This document shows, one piece after another, positions 41,530-50,910 of a stretch of DNA of 64,000 bases (the stretch's first letter is position 1; every line of letters starts with the position of its first letter). Position numbers and translations under genes: made by a program. Source of the stretch: Bacteroidia bacterium (GTDB taxonomy: Bacteria > Bacteroidota > Bacteroidia > Flavobacteriales > Flavobacteriaceae); NCBI GenBank assembly GCA_030430535.1, contig JAUIKY010000014.1, positions 1-64,000 of the forward strand, read 5' to 3'. The notes under the pieces were generated by a model. That model did not search any database, was not told the origin of the DNA, and saw only the letters and a list, made by a program, of their open reading frames with translations.

Positions 41530-42603
41530 GTGGCAAAAAAAAACAAATCGGCTTTAAGTGAAAAAAAAGGTGTTTCAATTTCCGAAACCACCAACCCCAA
41601 TTCCATAAAATCCTATAAGGAAAATCGAAAAACCGAAATTGCTTCTGAAATATTGATTGAGGGTATTTTAAAACGAGATATCACCATACTTGCCCGGGCC
41701 ATTACGTTAATTGAAAGCAAAAACCCCACACACGCTCATCAAGCAAAAACCATTATAGAGGCTTGTTTGCCACATGCCCACAACTCCGTACGAATTGGAA
41801 TTACCGGTGTTCCGGGCGTTGGGAAAAGCACCTTTATTGAAGCCTTGGGAAAGCACCTCACCGACCTCGGTAAACGGGTAGCCGTTTTGGCCATAGACCC
41901 GAGCAGCAGTATTACAAAAGGAAGTATTTTGGGCGATAAAACCCGAATGGAACAATTGGCAAAAAACAACAATGCCTTTATTCGTCCCTCAGCCTCTGGC
42001 GAATCTTTGGGCGGTGTGGCCAGAACCACCCGTGAAACCACTATTTTATGTGAAGCCGCCGGTTTTGATGTCATTCTTATTGAAACCGTTGGGGTTGGTC
42101 AAAGCGAAACCGCCGTGCACAGCATGGTCGATTTCTTTTTGTTGCTGAAACTGCCCGGTGCCGGAGACGAACTACAAGGTATGAAGCGTGGCATTATTGA
42201 AATGGCCGATGCCATTGCCATCAACAAAGCCGATGGTGACAACCTAAAACCAGCTAAACTGGCGCAAACCGAGTTTAAAAGAGCCCTTCACCTCTACCCC
42301 GAAAAAGACTCCCAATGGCAACCACAGGTGTTGCTTTGTAGCGCCATAAACGGTACAGGCATCGATGACATCTGGAAAATGATTTTAGATTTTGTGAAGG
42401 CAACCACCAAAAACGGATATTTCAATAAAAAAAGAAACAAACAGAGCGAATATTGGCTCATTCAAACCATTGAAAGCCAATTAAAATCTCGTTTTTTTGA
42501 GCAGCCAAAAATCAAAAAAGAACTCGACAAACAGTTAAAACGTATTGCAGAAAATAAAACCACGGCATTTGCCGCGGCCGACTATTTGCTCAGTCTGGAG
42601 TAA
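41530..42603 (+). CDS. meaB: methylmalonyl-CoA mutase-associated G-protein chaperone
   Basis: 357 aa with a GTG start. G-domain: GVPGVGKSTFIEAL (about 94-107), the switch region VLAIDPSSSITKGSILGDKTRM, GVARTTRETTILCEAAGFDVILIETVGVGQSE with the ETVG switch, and NKADGDN as base-recognition motif. This is the MeaB/ArgK family, which guards loading of adenosylcobalamin onto methylmalonyl-CoA mutase. The mutase genes are not in the window. It is convergent with the PAP2 gene, seven bases apart. Confidence 0.93.
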   Translation: MAKKNKSALSEKKGVSISETTNPNSIKSYKENRKTEIASEILIEGILKRDITILARAITLIESKNPTHAHQAKTIIEACLPHAHNSVRIGITGVPGVGKSTFIEALGKHLTDLGKRVAVLAIDPSSSITKGSILGDKTRMEQLAKNNNAFIRPSASGESLGGVARTTRETTILCEAAGFDVILIETVGVGQSETAVHSMVDFFLLLKLPGAGDELQGMKRGIIEMADAIAINKADGDNLKPAKLAQTEFKRALHLYPEKDSQWQPQVLLCSAINGTGIDDIWKMILDFVKATTKNGYFNKKRNKQSEYWLIQTIESQLKSRFFEQPKIKKELDKQLKRIAENKTTAFAAADYLLSLE

Positions 42604-42609
42604 CCGAAA

Positions 42610-43191
42610 TTATTTTTCTTTCAGCTGAAACCTACTTTGCAAGTATTTGTCCAACCTGTAAAACATGTAGCCCGATAAACCGCCAAACAAAGCCCCGGAA
42701 AGTACATCCAACGGATAGTGCACGCCAATATAAATTCTGCTGTAGCCCATTCCCAATGCCCAAACCACCATTAAATATGGAATGTATTTGTATTTTGATT
42801 TTAGCATATAACTAGTAAAAATAGCCACAGCCATAGAGTTTGAGGCATGCCCTGAAAAATAGCCAAAACGCCCACCACAATAGGGTTTTACCAAACGCAT
42901 TAAATCCATCACACTTTCTTCATGACAGGGCCTTAAGCGTTGAAAAAAATAGCCTTTAAAAAGATTGGAAACCTGATCGGTAAATAAAATCATTAGCGCC
43001 ACAACGACCAATGTCAATACAAACATTTTAGTTTTCAACTGCCTGTACATCAAATAAGTAAGTACAGTATAAAAGGGAATCCAATTGAATTTTGTAGTGT
43101 ACAACATCCACCAGCCATCCCATGTTTCAGACCCCAGTCCGTTTAAATAAATAAATAATTCCTTATCGAGTTCTATCAGTTGTTCTATCAT
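42610..43191 (-). CDS. PAP2-family membrane phosphatase
   Basis: 193 aa with about five membrane segments. The three phosphatase motifs are present: KGYFFQRLRP (about 91-100), FGYFSGHASNS (about 118-128), and YSRIYIGVHYPLDVLSG (about 150-166), with catalytic His in the last two. It removes phosphate from phosphatidic acid, undecaprenyl pyrophosphate or similar lipids at the inner membrane. It begins three bases after the stop of a 76-aa gene, so the two are co-transcribed. Confidence 0.92.
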   Translation of the reverse strand: MIEQLIELDKELFIYLNGLGSETWDGWWMLYTTKFNWIPFYTVLTYLMYRQLKTKMFVLTLVVVALMILFTDQVSNLFKGYFFQRLRPCHEESVMDLMRLVKPYCGGRFGYFSGHASNSMAVAIFTSYMLKSKYKYIPYLMVVWALGMGYSRIYIGVHYPLDVLSGALFGGLSGYMFYRLDKYLQSRFQLKEK

Positions 43192-43194
43192 AAA

Positions 43195-43425
43195 CTACTC
43201 TTCGTATTTTGCGATTTCTGCATCATAAAACTCGGTTGCCAACTTAATGGCATTTTCGGTTTCGGTTTGCAGTTCTTTTTGGTCTTCGGCATCAAAATCC
43301 TCAAACCATTCCACTTCATCATTTTCAAGATTGATGATAAATCTAGGAAATTCGGTATGGATAACAAAAATAGCATTAGGATAATCGGAGTTATCACCTA
43401 AAATAAACTTGGGTAGGGTCATCAT
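43195..43425 (-). CDS. conserved small acidic protein
   Basis: 76 aa, acidic. It has a beta-rich first half (LPKFILGDNSDYPNAIFVIH then FPRFIINLENDEVEWFEDF) and a helical end (ENAIKLATEFYDAEIAKYEE). No signal or membrane segment. It lies between the MATE gene (six bases upstream) and PAP2 (three bases downstream). The tight spacing supports it as a real gene. Family not recognised with certainty. Confidence 0.75.
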   Translation of the reverse strand: MMTLPKFILGDNSDYPNAIFVIHTEFPRFIINLENDEVEWFEDFDAEDQKELQTETENAIKLATEFYDAEIAKYEE

Positions 43426-43431
43426 TTGAAA

Positions 43432-44808
43432 TTAATTATTGGACAAAATTAGCTTTTTCGTTAGAAAATGAAACCGAATATACAACAAAATTGCGGCAAC
43501 GGTCAATCCGGCCAGAAGTCCGAACCAAATGCCCATGCTAGCTAATACCTGTTCTTTTCCTAAAAACCACGAAATGGGAAACCCCACCACCCAATAGGAA
43601 ATAAACACCAGTACCATGGGCACTTTTACATCTTGAAGTCCGCGGAGCGCCCCTAAAACCAACACCTGTATGCTATCGCTTATCTGAAACACTGCCGCAA
43701 CCAGCAACAGTTTTGATGCAATTTGCATCACTTCCCTATTATCCATCGCATTTTCAACATCGTTATAATCGAGATAGAGTTTAGGCAATTGCGTATGAAA
43801 AATTAAAAACAGAATAGCGAACCCCGTTGCCAGAATAATGCCAAGAAAGAAAATGGAATGGGCTATTCGGCGGAGTTCCAAATAATTTTTCAATCCTTTT
43901 TGATTTCCCACACGAACCATAGCTGCTACGCTTAAACCAGTGGCCACCATAAAGGTCATGGAACTTAAATTTAGGGCAATTTGGTTGGCGGCTTGCGGAT
44001 TTTTACCCAAAAGCCCACTGAGCCAAATCGCTGCCGTAAAAATGGCCACTTCAAAAAACATCTGCATGGCACTGGGCATACCCAAATTGGTTATCTTTTT
44101 CAGCATCCATCTATCTAAAACAAAAAACTTGATCTTGGTGACATAGTTTTTTGATTTATCATGTTTTGCCAACAAATACCAAATATGAGCCACCATCACC
44201 AACCTAGAAATTAAAGTACCGTAGGCCGCACCTACAATGCCCAATTCTGGCATGCCCAGTTTTCCGAAAATAAAAACATAGTTTAAAACCACATTGATGA
44301 TATTCGCTAAAATAGTAGCGTACATCGGGTATTTTGTCATGGAGAGTCCGTCGCTAAATTGCTTGAACGCTTGAAAAACAATCAACGGAATTAACGACAC
44401 GGCCACCAAATCTAAATAAGGAATAGCCAGTTGAACAACCTCTAAGGGCTGTTTCATCAAATACATAATGGGCTTGGCAAAAAACACTAATAAAAACAGC
44501 AAAACCCCTAAAACGGTGCACAAGAAAAGTCCGTGTTTAAAGGACGATTTTCCGTTTAAAAAATTCTGTTCCGCATCGGCTTCTGCAATAAGCGGTGTAA
44601 TGGCAGTAGAAAAACCAATTCCCAAAGACATAGCTATGAACATAAAACTATTGCCCAATGATACCGCAGCCAACTCGGCCGTGCCCAGCTGGCCCACCAT
44701 AATATTGTCGATAAAACTAACAAACGTATGCCCTAACATGCCTAGCATAACAGGTGCAGCCAGCTGCCAATTGTATTTGAATTCTTTGGTGTACTGTGAT
44801 ATTTGCAT
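43432..44808 (-). CDS. MATE family multidrug/Na+ efflux protein
   Basis: 458 aa, twelve membrane segments. Opening LAAPVMLGMLGHTFVSFIDNIMVGQLGTAELAAVSLGNS is the typical MATE TM1-TM2 with its pseudo-repeat at about 240 (LGMPSAMQMFFEVAIFTAAIWLSGLLG). It exports drugs or metabolites using Na+ or H+ gradients. First gene of a minus-strand operon with the 76-aa and PAP2 genes. A TACTTTTG box ends only four bases before its ATG. Confidence 0.93.
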   Translation of the reverse strand: MQISQYTKEFKYNWQLAAPVMLGMLGHTFVSFIDNIMVGQLGTAELAAVSLGNSFMFIAMSLGIGFSTAITPLIAEADAEQNFLNGKSSFKHGLFLCTVLGVLLFLLVFFAKPIMYLMKQPLEVVQLAIPYLDLVAVSLIPLIVFQAFKQFSDGLSMTKYPMYATILANIINVVLNYVFIFGKLGMPELGIVGAAYGTLISRLVMVAHIWYLLAKHDKSKNYVTKIKFFVLDRWMLKKITNLGMPSAMQMFFEVAIFTAAIWLSGLLGKNPQAANQIALNLSSMTFMVATGLSVAAMVRVGNQKGLKNYLELRRIAHSIFFLGIILATGFAILFLIFHTQLPKLYLDYNDVENAMDNREVMQIASKLLLVAAVFQISDSIQVLVLGALRGLQDVKVPMVLVFISYWVVGFPISWFLGKEQVLASMGIWFGLLAGLTVAAILLYIRFHFLTKKLILSNN

Positions 44809-44812
44809 TTGG

Positions 44813-44847
44813 CAAAAGTAAAGTATAGGGTTGGTTTTTTAATCCAA
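44813..44847 (-). promoter_or_regulatory. promoter-like TTG-N24-TACTTTTG directly before the MATE gene
   Basis: On the minus strand TTG (44847-44845) and TACTTTTG (44820-44813). Only four bases separate the box from the ATG at 44808, so the message would be leaderless, or the true start is internal. Confidence 0.4.
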
Positions 44848-44941
44848 TTTCACTTGTTCTTTTGAATCTAACCCGAAATTAACAAATGTTAATTTTTCTG
44901 TAAATAAGTCCAAATCACTATCCTTTTCGTATATTTACTAT

Positions 44942-45062
44942 ATTCTCTTGAGAATTAAATAGCATCCTACGAGACAGTTAAGTTTAATTTTTAGGGATTT
45001 AAAACACAAAACTTAAAGTTTCTGAAATACAGAGGAGAAATAAAATTTCTTCTCTGTTTTTT
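44942..45062 (+). ncRNA. candidate small RNA with intrinsic terminator
   Basis: Both flanking genes lie on the minus strand, yet this 260-base gap carries a plus-strand terminator: perfect 12-bp stem with one G-U (45029-45040 with 45046-45057) followed by six T. Upstream are TATATTTA (44930-44937), one base off the -7 consensus, a small hairpin ATTCT...AGAAT (44942-44955), and a bulged stem ATCCTA...TAGGGAT (44964-44969 with 44992-44998). No open reading frame of useful length. A transcript of about 110-120 bases would be expected. The exact 5' end is a guess. Confidence 0.5.
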
Positions 45063-45071
45063 GTTTAATCG

Positions 45072-46016
45072 CTAATTAAAATTTAATACCGCTTTTTTAG
45101 CCATTTCAAATTCTTGTACAATATCTCTCACAATTTGGCGCACCGGTTTTATATCATGAATAAGCCCAGATATCTGACCGATTTCCAGCTCACCTTCATC
45201 TAAATCGCCTTCAAACATACCTCTTTTGGCCCGCCCCCTGCCCAACAAATCTTTTAACTGTTCAACTGTTGGCGATGTTTTATATAGTTCTTGAACATCA
45301 TTGTAGAACTTATTTTTAATCAAACGTACAGGTGCCAGTTCTTTTAAGGTTAATTGAGTATCTCCCTCTTTGGCCTTAACTACGGCCTGTTTAAAATTGA
45401 TGTGTGAGGAGCTTTCTTCGCTAGCTGCAAACCGGCTTCCTATTTGCACGCCGTCTGCCCCCAAAACCATAGCAGCCAGCATTGCCTTTCCGGTGGCTAT
45501 GCCTCCAGCCGCAATCAAAGGAATGGTTACTTGCTCCTTTACCATAGGTATTAGGGTTAAAGTGGTGGTTTCATCCCTCCCATTATGCCCACCGGCTTCA
45601 AAACCTTCGGCTACGATGGCATTCACCCCAGCTTCCTGTGCTTTCAGTGCAAACTTCACACTGCTAACGACATGAACCACTGTAATACCGCGTTCCTGCA
45701 ACCATGCCGTCCAGGTTTTTGGGTTCCCCGCTGAAGTAAACACAATCTTCACCCCTTCATCTACAATAATATCCATAATTTTTTCAATATCGGGGTATAA
45801 CATTGGCACGTTCACACCAAAAGGATTATCCGTCGCCTTTTTGCATTTTTGGATGTGCTCACGGAGTATTTCCGGATACATCGAACCGGCCCCGATGAGT
45901 CCTAAAACACCAGAGTTACTGGCTGCCGATGCCAACCGCCAACCACTATTCCAAACCATACCAGCCTGAATAATGGGATATTTAATATTAAAAAGCTGCG
46001 TTATTCTATTGGGCAT
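45072..46016 (-). CDS. nitronate monooxygenase / NAD(P)H-dependent flavin oxidoreductase
   Basis: 314 aa, TIM barrel. Family cues: ITQLFNIKYPIIQAGMVW at the N-terminus, GVLGLIGAGSMYPE, FGVNVPMLYPD, NAIVAEGFEAGGHNGRDETTTLTL (FMN phosphate and active-site His), and IPLIAAGGIATGKAMLAAMVLGADGVQIGSRFAASEES. It oxidises alkyl nitronates or reduces enoyl substrates with FMN. The ATG follows the stop of the subtilase gene directly (TAAATG), so it is the last gene of the mnmA operon. Confidence 0.92.
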   Translation of the reverse strand: MPNRITQLFNIKYPIIQAGMVWNSGWRLASAASNSGVLGLIGAGSMYPEILREHIQKCKKATDNPFGVNVPMLYPDIEKIMDIIVDEGVKIVFTSAGNPKTWTAWLQERGITVVHVVSSVKFALKAQEAGVNAIVAEGFEAGGHNGRDETTTLTLIPMVKEQVTIPLIAAGGIATGKAMLAAMVLGADGVQIGSRFAASEESSSHINFKQAVVKAKEGDTQLTLKELAPVRLIKNKFYNDVQELYKTSPTVEQLKDLLGRGRAKRGMFEGDLDEGELEIGQISGLIHDIKPVRQIVRDIVQEFEMAKKAVLNFN

Positions 46017-47630
46017 TTACCTTTTTATGAGTTTAAGGGTTTTTGATGCTTTTGATGACTGAATGTTTACAAAATATACACCTGCTAATAGTGAAGAAAT
46101 ACTTATCTGCAAGTGATTCTGTGTGGATGTTAAATCCAAAATACACTTCCCATAGGCATCAAAAATGTTTATTCTGTAAAAATTGTGTTGATTAAAGCTG
46201 AAGAACAATTCATTTGAAGCCGGATTGGGAAACATTTTTACGGTCATTTCGTTTTCATCCGTAACATGGACTACTCCTAACGCATTGCTTAATGCCAGTT
46301 CTAGATTGGGAGTCCCGTAACCTAAAAAGTTATCCGGACTTTCAAATTGTGATGCCGACTCTCTTACCATTTGCATTAATTCTGCATTGGTTTTTTCGGG
46401 TAACGCTTGCCACAAGCAAGCCATTGCTCCTGCCATAATGGGCGAACTAAACGATGTTCCATTAGCTGTTGCTATAGCATCATCATCCCGAACAACAAAA
46501 CTGCCTTGGCCCTGAGCAACAACGTCTGGTTTTTGGGTAGGTTGAAACGAACTGCCCACCGAGCTAAATGAGGCATAGTTACCATCGGCATTTACTGCGC
46601 CTATTGAGAACACTCCAGGAGAATCGGCTGGAGCACCTATTCCGCCATTGCCTGAATTTCCAGCAGAATTTAATACCAACAAACCTTTTTCAAAAGCGAT
46701 ATTGGCTCCCCGTGAAACAAAAGTGGTAGTTCCGTTAAAATCTGATGTATTATAAGCATAGTTAGGATTGTCATAGCTTTTACCGTAGCCAAGTGATGAG
46801 TTTATGATGTCCACACCCAAACTATCGGCGCGTTCGGCTGCTTCAACCCAGTAACTTTCTTCCACAGGGTTTTCACTGGTTCCATCTTCTGTAGTAAACA
46901 AATAATAAGCGGCATCTGGTGCCGTACCTACGTATTCGCCCTCGATATATGCCGCCATTGTACTGAGTACCAAAGTGCCATGATTACCTACTGCATTCGT
47001 GAATACATCATCATCTCTATTTACAAAATCATAACTCCCAACTATGTTTTCTGCATTCCTTATACGTTGGAAAGCGGCCATGTTATTAACGTTGGAAAAT
47101 CCGCCATCGAGCACTGCAATAGTTACCCCAAAGCCCGTGTAATTTAATAAATGCAGTTGGTTGCCATTAATCATTTCAATTTGATTAAGAGCTTCTCCAT
47201 AATTAAAAACTGTTGATGCCGTTTCAAATTTAGACCTCTCTTTCTCTTCTTCAATTTTTGAAGCGTTTTTACTTTTATCAGCGAAGTCAATTGACTCGAT
47301 AAAAGAAAAAGTAGTGAGTAAGTTTTCAATATCGGATTGGCTGCCCCTAACATGAACTGCATTCATCCATTTCGATTTGGCCAAAACAGTAATTCCTGAA
47401 GTATTTTTAAGTTGGGAAATATAATTTTCGTTTACCGGCACATCTCGTTCATCAATGGTTATGCCGTGCCTGGCTTTTCTATCTACGGCCTTTTGAGTTA
47501 GGATTTCAATGGGATTGTCTATGGCATTCGATACATTTTCTTTATCGACCAAATATACCCAAGCATCTTCCTGGGCTAAGGCTATAAGCTGAAAAAAAAG
47601 AAAAACACAGAAAACAGTTCCCTTTGCCAT
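46017..47630 (-). CDS. secreted S8 (subtilisin-like) serine protease with T9SS sorting domain
   Basis: 537 aa. Signal peptide AKGTVFCVFLFFQLIALAQ. A propeptide-like part (about 25-125) precedes the catalytic domain with the triad Asp in VAVLDGGFS (about 172), His in NHGTLVLS (about 214), and Ser in GTSFSSPIMAGAMA (about 395). The last 75 residues form a type A T9SS domain: VKMFPNPASNELFF, YRINIFDAYGKCI, and SLLAGVYFVNIQ with a closing KTLKLIKR. So it should be exported through the type IX system. It sits between mnmA and nitronate monooxygenase genes. Confidence 0.93.
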   Translation of the reverse strand: MAKGTVFCVFLFFQLIALAQEDAWVYLVDKENVSNAIDNPIEILTQKAVDRKARHGITIDERDVPVNENYISQLKNTSGITVLAKSKWMNAVHVRGSQSDIENLLTTFSFIESIDFADKSKNASKIEEEKERSKFETASTVFNYGEALNQIEMINGNQLHLLNYTGFGVTIAVLDGGFSNVNNMAAFQRIRNAENIVGSYDFVNRDDDVFTNAVGNHGTLVLSTMAAYIEGEYVGTAPDAAYYLFTTEDGTSENPVEESYWVEAAERADSLGVDIINSSLGYGKSYDNPNYAYNTSDFNGTTTFVSRGANIAFEKGLLVLNSAGNSGNGGIGAPADSPGVFSIGAVNADGNYASFSSVGSSFQPTQKPDVVAQGQGSFVVRDDDAIATANGTSFSSPIMAGAMACLWQALPEKTNAELMQMVRESASQFESPDNFLGYGTPNLELALSNALGVVHVTDENEMTVKMFPNPASNELFFSFNQHNFYRINIFDAYGKCILDLTSTQNHLQISISSLLAGVYFVNIQSSKASKTLKLIKR

Positions 47631-47650
47631 AAAAAAATTTTTATGACAAT

Positions 47651-48838
47651 TTACGAAATAACTCCCGATCCAACTAATTCATCTTCAACATACCAAGCAA
47701 CAAATTGCCCCTCGGTTATCGCCGATTGTAAGTTTTCGAATTCTACATATAGGCCGTTTTCCACTTGGTGTAAAGTCGCTTTTTCCAATGGCTGACGATA
47801 ACGTATGCGGGCCTTTACCTGCATGGTTTCTCCATTTTGAAGCTCTAAATCCTCGCGTACCCAATGCAGTTCTTCATTGCTTACAAACAATGCCTTTTTC
47901 AGTAAACCCGGGTGGTTTTTACCCTGCCCAGTATAAATTATGTTTTCTTCAACATCGGTTTCAATTACAAACAAAGGTTCTGGTGTTCCGCCAACGGCCA
48001 AGCCTTTTCGCTGTCCTTTGGTAAAATAATGTGCTCCTTGATGCTTGCCCACCACTTTTCCGTCATCGATTTTATATTGTAGTTTTCGTGATAGGTAATT
48101 TAGTTTCTCCTCTTCAGAATCGAAATGCGGCTCCTCGTTGTTAAATAATTCTTGTTCCTTCGGAATTTCAACAATAACACCTTCTTTGGGTTTTAGTTGC
48201 TGCTGAAGAAAATCCGGCAATTTTACCTTTCCTATAAAACAGAGTCCTTGTGAATCTTTCTTTTCGGCGGTTACCAAATCTAGTTTTGAGGCAATTTTAC
48301 GTACTTCTGGCTTAGTCAATTCGCCAATGGGAAACAACGATTTACTCAACTGCTCCTGCGAAAGCTGACACAAAAAATACGATTGGTCTTTATTCCCGTC
48401 AACACCTGCCAAAAGCTGGTAGATTTCCTTGCCCTCTTTTTCGATGGTGCCTTTTCGGCAATAGTGTCCGGTGGCTACATAATCGGCCCCCAACTCTAAA
48501 GCGATATTCATAAACACATCGAATTTTATCTCCCGGTTGCAAAGCACATCGGGGTTTGGTGTTCGTCCTTTTTCATATTCATGGAACATGTAATCGACTA
48601 TACGCTCTTTGTATTGCTCGCTTAAATCGACCGTTTGAAAAGGAATACCCAACTTCTCGGCTACCAACATGGCATCGTTGCTGTCATCCAACCACGGGCA
48701 CTCATTCGAAATGGTAACGGAGTCGTCGTGCCAATTTTTCATAAATAGTCCGATAACCTCGTAGCCCTGTTCCTTAAGTAAATATGCCGCAACACTAGAA
48801 TCCACACCACCTGAAAGCCCTATAACTACCCGTTTCAT
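47651..48838 (-). CDS. mnmA: tRNA-specific 2-thiouridylase
   Basis: 395 aa from the ATG at 48838, chosen because the first codons of the longer frame overlap a TATCTTTG promoter box (48864-48857). PP-loop motif GLSGGVDSS at residues 7-15; catalytic Cys in [11 protein letters not shown] (about 103) and in [11 protein letters not shown] (about 205); GHYCRKG; C-terminal barrel with GQGKNHPGL. It thiolates U34 of tRNAs for Lys, Glu and Gln. First gene of a minus-strand operon with a subtilase 20 bases downstream. Confidence 0.94.
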   Translation of the reverse strand: MKRVVIGLSGGVDSSVAAYLLKEQGYEVIGLFMKNWHDDSVTISNECPWLDDSNDAMLVAEKLGIPFQTVDLSEQYKERIVDYMFHEYEKGRTPNPDVLCNREIKFDVFMNIALELGADYVATGHYCRKGTIEKEGKEIYQLLAGVDGNKDQSYFLCQLSQEQLSKSLFPIGELTKPEVRKIASKLDLVTAEKKDSQGLCFIGKVKLPDFLQQQLKPKEGVIVEIPKEQELFNNEEPHFDSEEEKLNYLSRKLQYKIDDGKVVGKHQGAHYFTKGQRKGLAVGGTPEPLFVIETDVEENIIYTGQGKNHPGLLKKALFVSNEELHWVREDLELQNGETMQVKARIRYRQPLEKATLHQVENGLYVEFENLQSAITEGQFVAWYVEDELVGSGVIS

Positions 48839-48983
48839 TTTAAAAATTTTAATGTGCAAAGATACATATAAATCTATTAGTTATTCCATATCAACGTTGA
48901 ATGATTGAAAAGTCAACCCTTAATTTTGTTTCATGCATTTTTCATTTTTTTAAACAAAACAATACTTTTGTTTAATTTTTTAG

Positions 48984-48991
48984 TATATTTG
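48984..48991 (+). promoter_or_regulatory. -7 box of the FAS1 lipoprotein gene
   Basis: TATATTTG, exact TAnnTTTG, 25 bases before the ATG at 49017. The nearest TTG (48968-48970) is only 13 bases upstream. Confidence 0.45.
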
Positions 48992-49016
48992 TTAAACAAG
49001 CAAAATAATAAAAGCT

Positions 49017-49988
49017 ATGAACACTTTAAAATCAATTACAAAAATTACCTCACTGATCATGATAATGTTTTTAATCGTATCATGTAGTGACGACGACAAC
49101 ACTACCATGCAACCATTAAATATTGTTGAAACCGCTCAGGCAACTAGCGAATTGAGCATACTTGTTGATGCGGTGGTGCAGGCTGGTTTGGCAGATGCAC
49201 TTTCTGCCCCCGGGAACAAAACGGTGTTAGCCCCAACCAATGCGGCATTTATGGCCTTTTTAGAAGACAAAGGATTCAACTCGCTATCTGAAGTACCTAA
49301 TGCCGTTTTGACACAAATTTTATTGAACCATGTTATTGCAGACGTGAATATTTATTCCTCTTCATTGGCAAATACTTCTGGATATACAAATACTATGGCC
49401 AGTGGCCCTAACGGTACTAATTTGAGCTTGTTTTACGATGGTTCATCTGGTGTGATGTTTAACGGAATGGCATCAGTACAAATCGCCGATATTGAAACTT
49501 CGAACGGGGTGGTACACGTTATAGACCATGTTATAGACTTGCCCACTATAGCCACTTTTGCCACAACCAATCCGGCCCTATCCATTTTGGTTGATGCTCT
49601 GGCTTACGCCGATACAGGTTCTCCTACCGTACCCTACGTCAACACGGTTTCTGATGCTGAGGCAGGTCCATTTACTGTTTTCGCCCCCACTAATGATGCT
49701 TTTGCATCGTTGTTAACCGAACTTCAAGTTAACGCTTTAGCAGACATCCCAACATCTACTGTAGATGCTGTTTTATTGCACCACATTGTGAATGCTAACG
49801 TACAATCATCACAGTTAGCCACAGGAACCGTAACAACATTAGGAGGCGATATACAAGCAGACGCAAGTGCCTTTACTTTAACCGATGCTAATGGAAGAAC
49901 AAGCAACATCGTTACATCGTTAGTTGATATTCAAGCCTCAAATGGCGTTGTACATGTTATAGACAAGGTTATATTGCCTCCACTTTAA
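49017..49988 (+). CDS. FAS1 (fasciclin) domain lipoprotein
   Basis: 323 aa. Lipoprotein signal ending LIVSC, then an acidic DDDN spacer. Two FAS1 domains at about 40-175 and 185-322. Each has the H1 motif (APGNKTVLAPTNAAF; GPFTVFAPTNDAF) and an H2 motif ending NGVVHVIDHVI or NGVVHVIDKVI. FAS1 proteins mediate adhesion on the cell surface or in the matrix. The Bacteroidota acidic +2/+3 residues favour surface export. Single gene with its own -7 box and a terminator shared with the next, convergent gene. Confidence 0.93.
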   Translation: MNTLKSITKITSLIMIMFLIVSCSDDDNTTMQPLNIVETAQATSELSILVDAVVQAGLADALSAPGNKTVLAPTNAAFMAFLEDKGFNSLSEVPNAVLTQILLNHVIADVNIYSSSLANTSGYTNTMASGPNGTNLSLFYDGSSGVMFNGMASVQIADIETSNGVVHVIDHVIDLPTIATFATTNPALSILVDALAYADTGSPTVPYVNTVSDAEAGPFTVFAPTNDAFASLLTELQVNALADIPTSTVDAVLLHHIVNANVQSSQLATGTVTTLGGDIQADASAFTLTDANGRTSNIVTSLVDIQASNGVVHVIDKVILPPL

Positions 49989-50026
49989 AATTTTTGGTTG
50001 GTTAGTTAAAAAAAGTGCTATGAATG

Positions 50027-50056
50027 AAAAACTCCTTAATTATTTAAGGAGTTTTT
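50027..50056. terminator. bidirectional terminator
   Basis: 13-bp stem AAAAACTCCTTAA (50027-50039) with 50044-50056, loop TTAT. T-run follows on plus and, by the left A-run, on minus. It ends both the FAS1 gene and the convergent MORN gene. Confidence 0.9.
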
Positions 50057-50061
50057 TTAGT

Positions 50062-50733
50062 TTAAAACGTTTCTTGTTTGGCCAAATTACCATTTTCGTA
50101 ATATTTCCAAACGCCATGTTTTTCAGAATTTTTATAGTTGCCTTCACAAACCAATTCTCCATTTTTATTGAAAAATTTTGCAGGTCCTTCCAACTCTCCA
50201 TTTTCGTAGTGATACGATTTTACAATAACATTGTTTTCAGAATACCACACCGACTCACCATGAAGTTTTCCCGCTACATAATTTTGTTTTTCGGCCACTT
50301 GTTCATTTGGATAATACACAAAACGTTCACCATCCAGTTGCCCTTTATCATTGTAATGCTCCAACGTTAAAAGGTTTTCATTATTTTTTTGATAATATTT
50401 CCAAGTGCCTACATAAGTTTTTCCATTCATTTGGCCTTCACTGACCAATTTTCCTGTAGAAGTAAAAAACTTTACTTCAGCTAATTCATTTTCTGGATTG
50501 AATTGTTTTGTAGCCGATAAAACCGCTCTGTTCTTATAATTTTTATAGAATTTAAAAAGCCCTATTTCCTTTCCATGAAAAAATTCGCCCTCGTACCTTA
50601 ACACATCTGTCCCTTCATACTTTTTTTGCCATTTTCCGTGTCGCTTTCCGTTGTCATCAAACTGGTTAAAACTTTGAGCTACAACAACACCGCTAAAAAG
50701 TAGAGAAATTAATAAAACATATATAACCTTCAT
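50062..50733 (-). CDS. MORN-repeat-variant (YwqK-like) secreted protein
   Basis: 223 aa with a signal peptide (MKVIYVLLISLLFSGVVVAQ). At least six imperfect repeats of about 22 residues with the YxxGxLxGE or FxxxGKLVSEG pattern (for example GKLHGESVWYSENN, GELEGPAKFFNKNGELV, NSEKHGVWKYYENGN). Such MORN-variant proteins are often labelled YwqK antitoxin, but here there is no toxin partner and the protein is exported. A surface or envelope role is likely. It lies downstream of yidC, separated by the yidC terminator. Confidence 0.82.
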   Translation of the reverse strand: MKVIYVLLISLLFSGVVVAQSFNQFDDNGKRHGKWQKKYEGTDVLRYEGEFFHGKEIGLFKFYKNYKNRAVLSATKQFNPENELAEVKFFTSTGKLVSEGQMNGKTYVGTWKYYQKNNENLLTLEHYNDKGQLDGERFVYYPNEQVAEKQNYVAGKLHGESVWYSENNVIVKSYHYENGELEGPAKFFNKNGELVCEGNYKNSEKHGVWKYYENGNLAKQETF

Positions 50734-50783
50734 CTTGATTTTATTTTAGATTATTAACGCTAATATTGAAACTTTCTTGTAGC

Positions 50784-50819
50784 AAAAAAGCTGCCAATAT
50801 TGATTTTATAGCAGCTTTT
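50784..50819 (-). terminator. intrinsic terminator of yidC
   Basis: 9-bp stem AAAAGCTGC (50786-50794) with 50811-50819 and a 16-base loop. The A-run at 50784-50789 gives T on the minus strand. It is about 90 bases past the yidC stop. Confidence 0.75.
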
Positions 50820-50833
50820 AGACTTAGGTTTAG

Positions 50834-50891
50834 ATTCCCGTTTTCACGGGAATGACAACTTCAACTGAAACCCCGACACGGAGCGTCGAGG
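50834..50891. repeat. two short hairpins, extragenic repeat in the yidC 3' untranslated region
   Basis: Perfect 8-bp stem ATTCCCGT/ACGGGAAT (50834-50841 with 50846-50853) followed by CCCCGAC...GTCGAGG (about 50871-50891, one mismatch). It is far richer in G+C than its surroundings and resembles interspersed repeats seen in many Bacteroidota genomes. Confidence 0.6.
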
Positions 50892-50910
50892 AATTCTTTT
50901 TGACAAAAAA

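Noticed and set aside
50062-50733. YwqK-like protein read as the antitoxin of a toxin-antitoxin pair
   Set aside because: It has a signal peptide and MORN-variant repeats, and no toxin gene is adjacent. The antitoxin label for this family is a naming habit.
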